Source: Aralia elata (Eukaryota; Streptophyta; Magnoliopsida; Apiales; Araliaceae). Taken from it: DNA of 64,000 bases. The stretch spans positions 18,719,206-18,783,205 of the forward strand of contig CM068388.1 in the NCBI GenBank assembly GCA_034770075.1. Direction: 5' to 3'. Position 1 is the stretch's first letter. The number at the start of each line of letters is the position of its first letter. Of this stretch, positions 12,801 through 22,642 are shown one piece after another. Position numbers and translations under genes: made by a program. The notes under the pieces were generated by a model. That model did no database searches, had not been told where the DNA came from, and saw only the letters and a list, made by a program, of their open reading frames with translations.

Positions 12801-13953
12801 CCCTCCTTGGTTAAATTCCTATTGGCTAGCATGTCTCCTACTTAATTTCTATTGGTCCAAAATGGGGAAGTTGGCTCCCTCTTGGAGTAACAAACATAAA
12901 TCATACACCCAATTGGTCTTTCTATATCCAAATACTCCCACTTTTGTACCCAATTTGGTAAATAACTCTACCCAAAATTAAAATGGGTACTCCCATAAAT
13001 TATTGGGATGGGTAAAAATAATAATTATGGAATTTTGTTCATTTATTCGGAACACCCATACAATATATTTCGGATACGAAATAAATCTCGTTCGGGCTCA
13101 AATAAAATTTTTGACACTTGGAAAAATTATTTCTTCGCATACACGTCTTAACGAAATTAATGGAAATCGAAAAGGATGTAAAAATATTCGGGCGTGAATA
13201 GTGCCTTGGTAAACGTGCCCCGTGAATAGTGATTTTGCGATTTTTCGAAAAATCAATTATTCACCCTTCAGTTCTACAACGCATAAAAATTCATATATTG
13301 ACACCATCCAGGTTATAAAATAACCTTAAAACACGTCATATAAAAATAATATTTAATCCTTTTTAATAATATTAATAAACCCAAATTACAAGGGTATTCA
13401 CGATACGCGATCGCTATTCTTCCCGATTAACTCCCTATAATCATATACATCAACGTACATATATCTCACCCATCTTTTGGGTTAGCATCTTTACAACAAA
13501 TAACTCGTTCAATAATATTATCTTTCAACTATTTATTTAATCCAATAAATAGCATTCTAGCGATATTTCTCGAAACCACCAAATTAGCTTATACTAAAAC
13601 TTTCATACTTACTAATCACCGTCTACAAATAATCCGGATCATAATATAACCTTTAAACGCTTAACACATAATATTATTAATAAAGTCTATTTTATTCAAT
13701 AATATCCATAAGCTCGAATTACCAGGCTACCCACGACTCACGATCGTTACAATAATTAACTATTAATATTCATTCATTCTAAATCTATGTATATATTTCA
13801 CATTTTTTTATATATATATATATATATTAAGCTCACCAAATAAATCGCATATATATATATATAACACATATATATGCAAACTCGAATCATAATAAGAATT
13901 ATTCTATATTAAATTCTTATTATAATTATTCTCGAAAAATTCGGGTTGTCACA
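9866..13953 (-). mobile_element. Solo LTR S1 (4.09 kb) inserted in F
   Basis: The plus strand starts TGTGACGCCCCCAAATCCGGG and ends CGGGTTGTCACA, flanked by AGGAT duplications, with no internal coding domains between. It is therefore a solo LTR left after unequal recombination. Its ends and several internal blocks resemble the S2 and H LTRs, so it belongs to the same broad Tekay group. It contains a pyrimidine-rich tract (about 12500-12670; purine-rich in LTR sense) and a GGCGTACGTACGCC palindrome array. ORFs within it, for example 12453-12845, are low-complexity and not credible proteins. Confidence 0.88.
11767..11855 (-). repeat. Palindrome array GGCGTACGTACGCC in S1
   Basis: Three 14-bp palindromes lie at 11767-11780 (GGCGTAGCTATGCC), 11799-11812 (GGCGTACGTATGCC) and 11842-11855 (perfect GGCGTACGTACGCC). 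Starts are 32 and 43 bp apart and the spacers are unrelated. It lies about 650-750 bp downstream, in LTR sense, of the purine-rich tract, as the unrelated palindromes of H and G do. Confidence 0.78.
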
Positions 13954-14018
13954 AGGATAACTTGCTCGGAGAGTATGCCAACCGCATAATAGAGCAGGAG
14001 CAGATTATCGAGCAGTAG
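13954..14018 (+). pseudogene. Element F accessory ORF, continuation after S1
   Basis: After the AGGAT duplication the frame gives DNLLGEYANRIIEQEQIIEQ and then a stop. This short helical, Glu/Gln-rich stretch fits the beginning of a coiled coil like the G protein at 36730-37311. It is cut off where element D begins, near 14019. Confidence 0.55.
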
Positions 14019-14570
14019 TGATGGACTCCACGGCATGCTTGCGTGAGGTGGTCGTCGCCCGGATCGTTTCTAATAAGTTGATAGGATGGATAACTTGCAA
14101 CACCTTAACCCCTCGCCTATATGTAGACGGTAATCTTGGTACAATTGCTTGCCAATGAAATTTGCGTAGGATGGACACCAACGACACTTCGACCCCTCGC
14201 TTATATTGAAGCGGTAATCTCGGTACAATCGACGATTGATGCGGTAGAAGACGCCACACACAACTATGATTGGTTGTATGATAAGTCGAATATGAATCTC
14301 AAAGAAGACTAAGGAAGACTTAGGAATTCTCAAGAACCACAAGAAGAGAACAATCTCACAATAATGATGATAATCTGAATATTGATGATGAATGATGTTT
14401 ACAATAGTACCTATTTATACTAGGCTTAGAAACAAACTAGAAGCTTCTAGAAGCACACACTTGTTGAAATACAAGCACACAAATGTTGAAATATAGCATT
14501 ACATAAAACAAGTAATTGAAACTAAATACTGATTTCATGTTTTGGATGAAAGAAGGTTCGAAAATCAAGA
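14019..14570 (-). repeat. Probable element D 3' LTR (right edge uncertain)
   Basis: The left edge is set where F coding sequence stops and TGATGG (CCATCA on the minus strand) begins. The region has LTR character on the minus strand: a TATA box, then a transcribed-looking part with two diverged copies of a CCCCTCGC...GGTAATCT block. It contains no coding domains. I cannot see its inner boundary because the 5' LTR is missing; it may extend into the end of pol. Confidence 0.5.
14412..14419 (-). promoter_or_regulatory. Probable TATA box of element D
   Basis: The minus strand reads CTAGTATAAATAGGTAC about 190-320 bp downstream of the CTCGCC palindrome array. The context is consistent with an LTR promoter. 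Confidence 0.6.
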
Positions 14571-14604
14571 AAGTCAAAAAATGACAAATTGCATCCAGGA
14601 GGTT

Positions 14605-14730
14605 CTCGCCGGGGCAAAAGAAATGTGCTGAAGTTCCTCGTCGGGGCGAGAGGTTTGGCCTGGAAAACCTTGCCAGGGCGAGCTCTCGCCGGGGCGAGAG
14701 AATTGGCCTGGAAATCCTCGCTGGGGCGAG
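14605..14730 (-). repeat. Palindrome array CTCGCCGGGGCGAG next to the pol end of D
   Basis: Five copies of a 14-bp word (6-bp arms, GG centre on the plus strand) start at 14605, 14637, 14669, 14685 and 14717, with spacings 32, 32, 16 and 32. The last copy ends almost at the pol stop codon (14732). The same word with the same 32/16 lattice occurs in the LTRs of G, a different lineage. Confidence 0.85.
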
Positions 14731-14731
14731 G

Positions 14732-16162
14732 TCAGCCTATTCCATGCAAACTGTTTTCTTTTGCTGTTTTGACCGCCACGTCCATTCGTAACATGTTTAC
14801 GGGCTTCATACGCTTGGACTCCATCTCCATAACTTCTATACTTGATCCAAACTCGTTCCATAGTCCATGGATCATTCCGTTAAGTCCGTCTTTGAAAGTT
14901 TTAGCTCGAGCTCTAGTAACGGGTCCAAGTGGCAAATGCAATGGGTCTTCTCGGGTTGTGTCACGGGTTTCTGGATTATGGATGTCCTCATCATACCTCT
15001 CCTCTTGAAAAAGATTTGTCCTCAAATCTTCACCTACATCAAACGGGCTTAGATCATAAACATTGAAAGTTGCACTAACAGTATACTCACCGGGTAAATC
15101 TAATTTGTAAGCATTGTTGTTAATGCGTTCAAGCACTTGAAATGGTCCATCTCCTCTCGGAAGTAATTTCGAACGCCTTTGAGAAGGAAATCTTTCCTTA
15201 CGCAAGTGAAGCCATACCCAATCCCCGGGTTCAAAGATTACTTGACGCCGACCTTTGTTGGCTTGCCGAGCATATTGATCCGTCTTCTTCTCAATGTTAA
15301 GCCTTGTCTTCTCATGTATCTGCTTAACAAAATCAGTCTTGTTTTTGCCGTCCATGTTAGTATACTCAGAAATAGGTAATGGTGCTAAATCCAATGGTGT
15401 TAAAGGATTAAAACCATACACAATTTCAAAAGGTGAGAATTTAGTAGCCGAGTGAACAGACCTATTATAAGCAAACTCAACATGGGGTAAACATTCTTCC
15501 CAAAGCTTAATATTCTTTTTAATGATAGCCCTCAATAATGCAGATAAAGTCCTATTTACTACTTCCGTTTGACCGTCAGTTTGTGGATGACAAGTAGTTG
15601 AAAACAACAGTTTAGTCCCTAGTTTACACCACAAAGTTTTCCAAAAATAGCTCAAGAATTTAGCATCTCTATCCGAAACAATTGTTCGGGGCATGCCATG
15701 CAGACGCACAATATCTCTAAAGAATAAATCAGCAATATGGGATGCATCATCAGTCTTGTGGCATGGGATAAAGTGTGCCATTTTTGAAAACCTGTCCACA
15801 ACCACAAATATAGAATCATGACCATGCTTAGATCTAGGTAAACCCAATACAAAGTCCATAGATAAGTCAATCCAAGGTTCACTCGAAATAGGCAATGGTG
15901 TGTATAACCCATGGGGTTGAACACGAGATTTAGCTTGACGACATGTAATGCATCTATCACAAATTCTTTCTACATCTCGTTTCATATGGGGCCAATAGAA
16001 ATGTTCTTTTATCACGGATAAGGTCTTATCAACACCAAAATGTCCCATCAAACCACCTCCATGTGACTCTCGAACTAATAACTCACGCGGAACCGGGGAA
16101 AGTATACAGAAAAGACAAACATGCAGGTATACATAATCAATTCTCACGAAACAAGAATCCAT
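14732..16162 (-). pseudogene. pol (IN): Element D integrase and C-terminal tail
   Basis: Integrase inserts the cDNA into the genome. The zinc domain (H..H..CDRCITC) comes first, then the DDE core: Asp in LSMDFVLGLP, Asp in SDRDAKF and Glu in the QTDGQTEVVNR segment. A GDWVWLHLRKERFP stretch and a C-terminal PVTRARAK tail follow. This end resembles CRM-type chromoviruses rather than the Tekay end of G and H, which is my lineage inference. The open frame is 476 codons, but its first residues are not in frame with RNase H upstream: a one-base shift lies near 16140. The stop is followed directly by the CTCGCC palindrome array. Confidence 0.82.
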
Positions 16163-17859
16163 CCATCTTGAAGTATTTACCTACAACATTCTTTTCACAA
16201 TTTTTAAACTCTTCACAGAAATCATGGTCATTATCATATAATTCTTTGATTTGTTCAAAACTAAGTAATTTTGTGTCAAGAGTATTTAACAACACATACC
16301 TTCGCGAAAGAGCATCGGCCACGACATTTTCCTTGCCTTACTTATAGCGAATGACGTATGGAAATGTCTCGATGAACTCCATCCATCGTGCATGTCTCTT
16401 GTTCAACTTGTGTTGGCCTTTCAAATATTTCAATGATTCATGATCCGTGTGAATCACAAATTCCTTAGGCCACAGGTAATGTTGCCAAGTCTCCAATGAT
16501 CGAACTAAGGCATATAACTCCTTGTCATAGGTAGGATAGTTCAAAGCTGCTCCACTCAATTTTTCACTAAAATATGCCACTGGCTTTCCTTCTTGCATCA
16601 ACACAGCTCCAATGCCTAAACCTGAAGCATCACATTCAATTTCAAAGGTTTTAGTGAAATTAGGCAATACAAGTAAAGGAGCGTTAGTTAATTTTTCTTT
16701 AATCAATTCAAACGCCTTTTCCTGTGCATCACCCCACTTGAATCCTACACTCTTTTTGATTACTTCGGTGAGTGGTGCTGTGATTTCACTGAAGTTTCTT
16801 ACAAATCGTCTATAGAAACTTGCGAGTCCATGAAAGCTACGAACTTGACTGACATTCGTAGGAGTTGGCCATTCTCGGATTGCTCGTATCTTCTCATCGT
16901 CAACCTGTACTCCTTGTGTACTGACAACAAAACCAAGAAACACAACTCGATCCGTACAAAATGTGCATTTGTCCATATTAGCATACAATTTTTCTTTTCG
17001 AAGCACATCTAGGACAGATTTTATATGCAATGCATGTTCAACTAAATCCTTGCTGTAGATCAAAATATCATCAAAGTAGACAACTACAAATTTCCCAATG
17101 AAGGGTCGCAAAACATGGTTCATTAATCTCATGAATGTGCTAGGAGCATTAGTTAAACCAAAAGGTAAGACTAACCACTCATATAATCCATATTTTGTTT
17201 TAAAAGCAGTTTTCCATTCATCTCCCTCATGCATTCTAATTTGATGATAACCACTCTTTAAATCTATTTTAGAAAACACACAAGATCCATGCAATTCATC
17301 TAACATATCATCTAACCTAGGAATGGGATGTCGATACTTTACCGTGATGTTATTTACCGCTCGACAATCAATACACATGCGCCACTTCCCATCCTTCATA
17401 GGCACTAAAATAACTGGAACTTCACATGGACTCATGCTTTCCCTCATGAACCCCTTATCCATTAGCTCGTCAACTTGCCTTTGCAATTCCTTTGTTTCCT
17501 CGGGATTGCTTCGGTATGCCGGGCGATTTGGAACGGTCGCGCCGGGGACAAATTCAATTTGATGTTCAATTTCCCGAATTGGTGGTAATCCTTGGAGAAG
17601 CTCCTCGGGAAATACATCCTGATAATCCTACAAAAGAGTAGAAATAACACTAGGCAATGAAGTTTTATTAGCGTTAGTATTCAAAAGTGTCTCCCTATAC
17701 CGAAGTACAATCATTGGCTTTTTAGAATCCAAAGCTCGCCTTACATCACTCCTTTTTGCAAAAATATTTGTTTTTCTCTCTTCTCCTTTCTTTTTTTCTC
17801 TCTCTTTTGTTTTCTTTTCATGATCTCTCTGTAAGTGTATTTGATCCTCATGCACCTAT
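16141..17859 (-). pseudogene. pol (RT-RH): Element D reverse transcriptase and RNase H
   Basis: This region copies genomic RNA into DNA. RT blocks in order are WRMCIDCRAVNNITVKYRHP, FSKIDLKSGYHQIR, LPFGLTNAPSTFMRLMN and the catalytic VVVYFDDILIYSK; RNase H follows (ECDASGLGIGAVL ... HTDHESLKYL). It is in the same frame as the D protease upstream, with stops at 17856-17858, 17628-17630 and 16338-16340; the last falls just before the GKENVVADALSRR linker. The element cannot make a full polyprotein. Sequence character suggests the CRM lineage; Reina or Galadriel are alternatives. Confidence 0.85.
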
Positions 17860-18794
17860 TTTGGTGACATAGGACACAAGGTAACTTTTCTTTGATTGTG
17901 AACAAAAGAGTATTCATTAGTAAAATCGTCGTGTTTTACTCGCCGATCGAACTGCCAAGGTCTCCCAAGTAGTAAATGACCTGCCTGCATAGGAACTACA
18001 TCGCAAAGGATCTCATCAACATACTTCCCAATTGTAAACGGCACTGATACTTGCTTGGTAACTTTGATGTCGCCGCTGTCATTGAGCCACTGCAATCGGT
18101 ATGGGTGAGGATGTTTGGATGTTGCAAGTCCCAATTTCTCTACCATTGTGATGCTTGCCACATTTGTACAGCTCCCACCATCAATTACAACACAACAGAT
18201 CTTACCATTTACCATACATCTAGTATGAAATAGATTCTCTCTTTGCTCGTTGCTTTCTTCCTTTACCTATGTACTAAGCATTCTCCGTGTAACCAATACT
18301 TCACCATGCAAAGCAACCTCTCTATCTTCCTCCAACGGTGGCATAGAGTCATTGTCACTCTCTTCTTCCTCGGTTTCCACCTCTCCATTATCAAGCAATA
18401 ACATAGTTCTTTAATTTGGGCATTGATTTGCAATATGTCCCCTGCCTTGACATTTAAAGCATATAATATCTCGATTACGACTAGTAGAAGGTGTATTAGT
18501 TTTACCTTGCACTACTTGAGTAGCCGCTCCCTGCTTGATTTCTGGCTTTGGTTTGAAAACAGTTGGCTTTTCCTCACGCTTCACATTATTGGATTTCCAT
18601 GATGAACCTGTGGTAGTGTTTATTCGCTGGCCACCTCTCCTCTTAAGTTGCTTCTCTATTTTGATAGCCATGTGCACCATGTCTTCCAATACCACATAAT
18701 GTTGACGCTCCACCAAATCTGCAATATCCCAATTTAAACTTGCTGAAAATCGGGCCATGGTTGCCTCATTATCCTCGTCGATGTCGGCTCTAGA
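17856..18794 (-). pseudogene. gag-pro: Element D gag C-terminus and protease, truncated by B
   Basis: The end of Gag carries one CCHC knuckle, CFKCQGRGHIANQC, at about 18415-18460, followed by an acidic linker and a protease with VVIDGGSCTNVAS (Asp-Gly-Gly instead of Asp-Ser/Thr-Gly) and LLLGRPWQFDR. In-frame stops lie at 18411-18413 and 18267-18269. The upstream part of gag is missing: at 18795 the sequence switches to the B LTR. Nothing to the right of B resumes this gag on the minus strand, so the 5' half of D has been lost rather than merely displaced. Confidence 0.8.
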
Positions 18795-19540
18795 TGTAAG
18801 ACCCCGAATTTATGAAATAAAAGTTTATTATTTTCTTTATAATTATTTTTCTAAATAGTGAAGTGCTTAATTGTTATAAATGATAGTTAAGGGTGTTATA
18901 TACAAATTATCTAATAAACAGTATGTCGGGAAATATTCTTTTTGTCGGGGAATATTCTTTCTGTCGGGGAATATTATATTCGGTACCGTACGATGACGCC
19001 GAAATGACAATATTGTCAACGATAGTGGGCCCCATTGTCGGATACTGAAAATAACAGTATTATCACATGCAACTGTTGAAATACCCGGTAATAAAAAGAA
19101 CAGTAAAACGCGTTATTCCATAGTAGTACGCGGTATTTCACAGGCACACGGTGTTGCACAGTATTTTTTAAATTATTGATTCAATAATTGATAAAGTAGC
19201 AATTGCACAGTATCTTGATTCAATAATTGTTACAGTAGTATCTGCATAATATTTTATATTATTTGTCACGACACTGTAACACATATTATTTGATATGATA
19301 GTTTAGTATTATTGACAATGTCTAGAAATTCTGTCAAGGACATGAGTTATTTAATTGCGCGCCATTTTTATGGAAGGCCCCCTCTTTCCTGGGAATAATC
19401 TGGTTGCCAGTATTGCGAGTATATGCTATCTGTGATATTACTACATTTAACACAATAATACAAAAACAAATAGATATATTATAATGGTTTTATCTTTTTG
19501 ATAATGGAATTATCTTTTGATAATGGATTAATTTTTTTGA

Positions 19541-19690
19541 GAAAAAATGGATGGATGATATAGATTAAAGAAAAAATGGATGGATGATATAAATTGAAGA
19601 AAAAATGGATGGATGATATAAATTGAAGAAAAAATGGATGGATGATATAAATTGAAGAAAAAATGGATGGATGATATAAATTAAAAAAAA
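19541..19690 (+). repeat. 29-bp minisatellite in B U3
   Basis: Five copies of AAAAATGGATGGATGATATAAATTGAAG-like units, the first three 29 bp apart by count (19548, 19577, 19606). It lies about 100 bp upstream of the B TATA box, where the A LTR has its GTGGGTCCCAC array instead. Confidence 0.85.
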
Positions 19691-19788
19691 AAGGGATGGT
19701 TGATATTAAAAGAATATGCCAAGGGTATAAGAGTAATAAACCAAAAAAATTTAGGGAAAAGACTAAAATGCCCTCACCTTGATTTTCC

Positions 19789-19796
19789 TATAAATA
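19789..19796 (+). promoter_or_regulatory. Probable TATA box of element B LTR
   Basis: TATAAATA lies in CCTATAAATAGGGAGGG, the same as in the A LTR. A CT-repeat (about 19840-19855) that follows probably marks the start region. Confidence 0.7.
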
Positions 19797-20059
19797 GGGA
19801 GGGTTTGCTTAAGAAATTTTTACACCTTCATTGCTTATACTCTCTCTCTCTCTAAATTTCTCAAGTTTTCTTAGTGTGCTAGGCTATTGTGAGTATTTGT
19901 GAGAATACTAATATTATCCGAAGTTAGTAAACTTCATAGAAAGTAACATCCAGTATTTTATTAACGAAGGTAAGGAATATCATTTCTTTCATACTCATAT
20001 ATAATATCATTTGCTTTCATGTTTGTAAGTGATATTATACTCATAAAGGTTGTTATTCA

Positions 20060-20410
20060 TTCTGTATTAATTTGTGGGAATAACCTGTCCGTGCGGTATG
20101 ACGCATGCCTGGTGAATATCCTTTTGTATTCATTCCTTATTATTCTGTGGGAATAACCTGTATGTACGAGTGTCGTACCTGGTGAATAACCCTTTGTATT
20201 CATTCTTTATTATTCTGTGGGAATAACCTGTATGTACGAGTGTCGTACCTGGTGAATAACCCTTTGTATTCATTCCTTATTAATCTGTGGGTATAACCTG
20301 TCCGTGCGGATTGACGCAAGCCTGGTGAATAACCCTTTGTATTCATTACTTATTAATCTGTTGTGGAAATAATCTGTCTACGCGGATTATCGCATGACGG
20401 GTGAAAATCC
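20060..20410 (+). repeat. 70-74-bp tandem repeat in B LTR
   Basis: Five units with GGTGAAT anchors at 20111, 20181, 20251, 20324 and 20398. Two adjacent units share the variant core TGTACGAGTGTCGTACC, a sign of recent unit duplication. Homologous to 2845-3210 in A. Confidence 0.85.
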
Positions 20411-21648
20411 ATTTGCAGTTTCATATATTCTGTTATACTCGTATAACGTATCATTTCTTTTGTACTCTTTAAGGGATATCTTTTTCTTTCACATTTCTCC
20501 ATTTATGATAAGAAATCTTTGTTTGTTTCCAAAACCTTATTTTTAAATGGAGAAAATCCCTGAAAATTAGTAGAATATCCTTAATAGTTTGTGTTTCATC
20601 TAATATATTTTCACTTGAATCTTTCTATTTCATTTTATACGTTATAGTTGAAGCATGAAATAATTTCTTGAATATCATTCTTGAATTTGACTCCACAATT
20701 TGGTCACCGTGTTGGCAATTTGATCAATCTTTGATACTGATTAAATTATAAAGCTTTTTTTATCCTTAATCTCACTGTATCATTGTCATCATCTTCATCC
20801 TCATACTTAAATTGTGGTGATAGTTATCTTTGGCACGTAGTGCAAAGATGAACTGGCGTGACATGATTCTGACCAAACTGTGTATTGGTATTATCATGAC
20901 TTTTGGTGTTACAAACAAAGGCGTATGGTGAAAGTTTTCTTTGGCCCGTAGTGCAAAGATGAACTGGCGTTTGACATGATCATGACCGGTGATGTTACAA
21001 ATAAATATCTTTGGCACGTAGTGCAAAGAGAGGCTGTTGAACATGAATTATTGATTGGTGTTATAGGGACATAATATTGGTGGTGATCTTTTAACTTGTA
21101 GAAGATTGTAGATATTATAATCTACTTGACTCTTTTAATGGATTGTTCGTTCCGCTGCAGTTGTTGTTGTTGAACAAATATAATATCTTTAAATCTCTGA
21201 TTTATTATTGTTGAAGACTAAAGATAATTTTATTCTTCATTATCTTAGTCATGATATTTCTTACTGGGCTATTTGAGCTCACCCTTTTCAGTTTTGTCCC
21301 ATTGTTCTTCTCAGGAAAGGAAAATATAGCTGGGACTAGCCTGGGAGTGGAGTAATAGTCCGAGTTATTGGTTGTGCTCATCGAGTTATAGCATAGTTTA
21401 ATAATAATTGTACTGGAGACTTAAAACGTGTGTTGCCGTCTTTTTACGGCATTGTAATAATTTGGGTTTGGATACTGTGGTACCATACGGTACGATATTT
21501 GTATGAAAAGTCACAGTATGTGTGTTGTCATATTTTGCACGATAAATATTAGTTGTAAATGGGAAAATTCATATTTGTAATTGTATTTTTGTAGAATGTT
21601 ATTAACAACTCAAAATGGGTTGTGTGGACCTATTTTGGGGGCGTCACA

Positions 21649-21663
21649 GTTGGTATCATAGCT
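21649..21663 (+). promoter_or_regulatory. Element B primer-binding site
   Basis: GTTGGTATCATAGC follows the LTR end; it differs from the initiator-Met site by one base. About 180 bp of leader follows and ends TTTCAG directly before the ATG at 21846. Confidence 0.85.
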
Positions 21664-21845
21664 TAGGGATATGATCTTTGGTAGAGATCTGGGATTAGAA
21701 CTAGGAGGGGAGAGACGAGTAAAATCCTTCACTAGTGTGTCCTACCTAAGCTATTTTGTTTTTTTAGTAATTGGTTTGGTTATAGGGATAAGATGTTGCA
21801 TGTTTATTTCTTTAACTAATCTTTATTTTGTGATCACATTTCAGA

Positions 21846-22642
21846 ATGGCATCTGAAAACCAAGAGATTCACTATGAGACAAGTGTGGCTGAAAATTAGG
21901 AAGCCACAAATAATATGGGTGCAAACTCAGAACATCATGATGCTAATCATGATGCTAACAACAGGATAAATGATGAAATTTTTAGGAATTTCATGCAATA
22001 CATGCAGAACCAGGCGAGAAGAGCTCATGTCTATAATACTGGTGGAAACGCTGGTAACGTACAAATGGTCACTGCCAAACAGTTCAAAGAGTTAGGACAA
22101 CTTAAATTTTTGGTAAGCCGGACCCACTCAAGGCAGAGTCGTGACTTAAACAATTAACAAAGATATTTGATGTACTGCGTTGCACGGACGACCAAAAGGT
22201 TCCTTTCGCCACTTTTATGCTGTGAGGAGAAGCGGATCATTAGTGGGAATCCGTGAAACGTACCCGTTACTCAGCACTCGAGATGTCTTGGGTCGAGTTC
22301 CAAGAATTGTTTAACGAGAAGTATTTTCCAGAGATTATTCGCCATATGAAGGAAGTAGAATTCATCAAATTGGAGCAGAACAACATGACGGTGTCACAGT
22401 ACGAAGCCAAGTTTGCTGAGTTGTCGTATTTGTATCCCATTTGGTGGACACTAAGGAACGGATGACACAAATATTTTTACGAGGTTTGAAACCAAAAATT
22501 CGTCAATATCTCATTTCTCATAAAATTTGTCTATATTCGGATGTCGTGGATAGGGCTCAATTAGTGGAGCGGGAGAAAGAAATACTACAACCAGATAACG
22601 TCATAACCGGTGAGCTAATCGTAAACTCTTGCGAGTCTATAC
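21846..22642 (+). pseudogene. gag: Element B gag, truncated and interrupted
   Basis: It begins MASENQEIHYE like A. It has a stop at 21898 and further frame damage near 22100-22250. The capsid-like block LEMSWVEFQELFNEKYFPE and EFIKLEQNNMTVSQYEAKF is recognisable. Compared with A, the whole Gly/Asn-rich and zinc-knuckle part between about 22593 and the protease is deleted (roughly 400 bp or more). The reading is then interrupted at 22643 by solo LTR S2 and resumes as protease at 25913. No functional Gag is possible. Confidence 0.85.
22638..22642. repeat. Target-site duplication TATAC, left copy (S2)
   Basis: TATAC precedes S2 and recurs at 25913-25917. Element A has a single CTATACC at the same place, confirming the empty site. 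Confidence 0.95.

Larger units (their letters stand above)
18795..21648 (+). repeat. Element B 5' LTR
   Basis: This 2.85-kb LTR starts TGTAAGACCCCGAATTTATG and ends GGGGGCGTCACA before the primer site. It is a paralogue of the A LTR in opposite orientation. Flanking 5 bp is CTAGA at 18790-18794, with no matching copy at the other end, so B's right end has been rearranged. It contains a 29-bp minisatellite, a TATA box at 19789-19796 and a 70-74-bp tandem array. Confidence 0.9.

Noticed and set aside
12453..12845. 130-codon ORF rich in Ser, Leu and Phe
   Set aside because: Translation of the pyrimidine-rich tract in solo LTR S1; low complexity.
14589..15008. 139-codon plus-strand ORF over the palindromes
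   Set aside because: Antisense to the integrase end and palindrome array of D.
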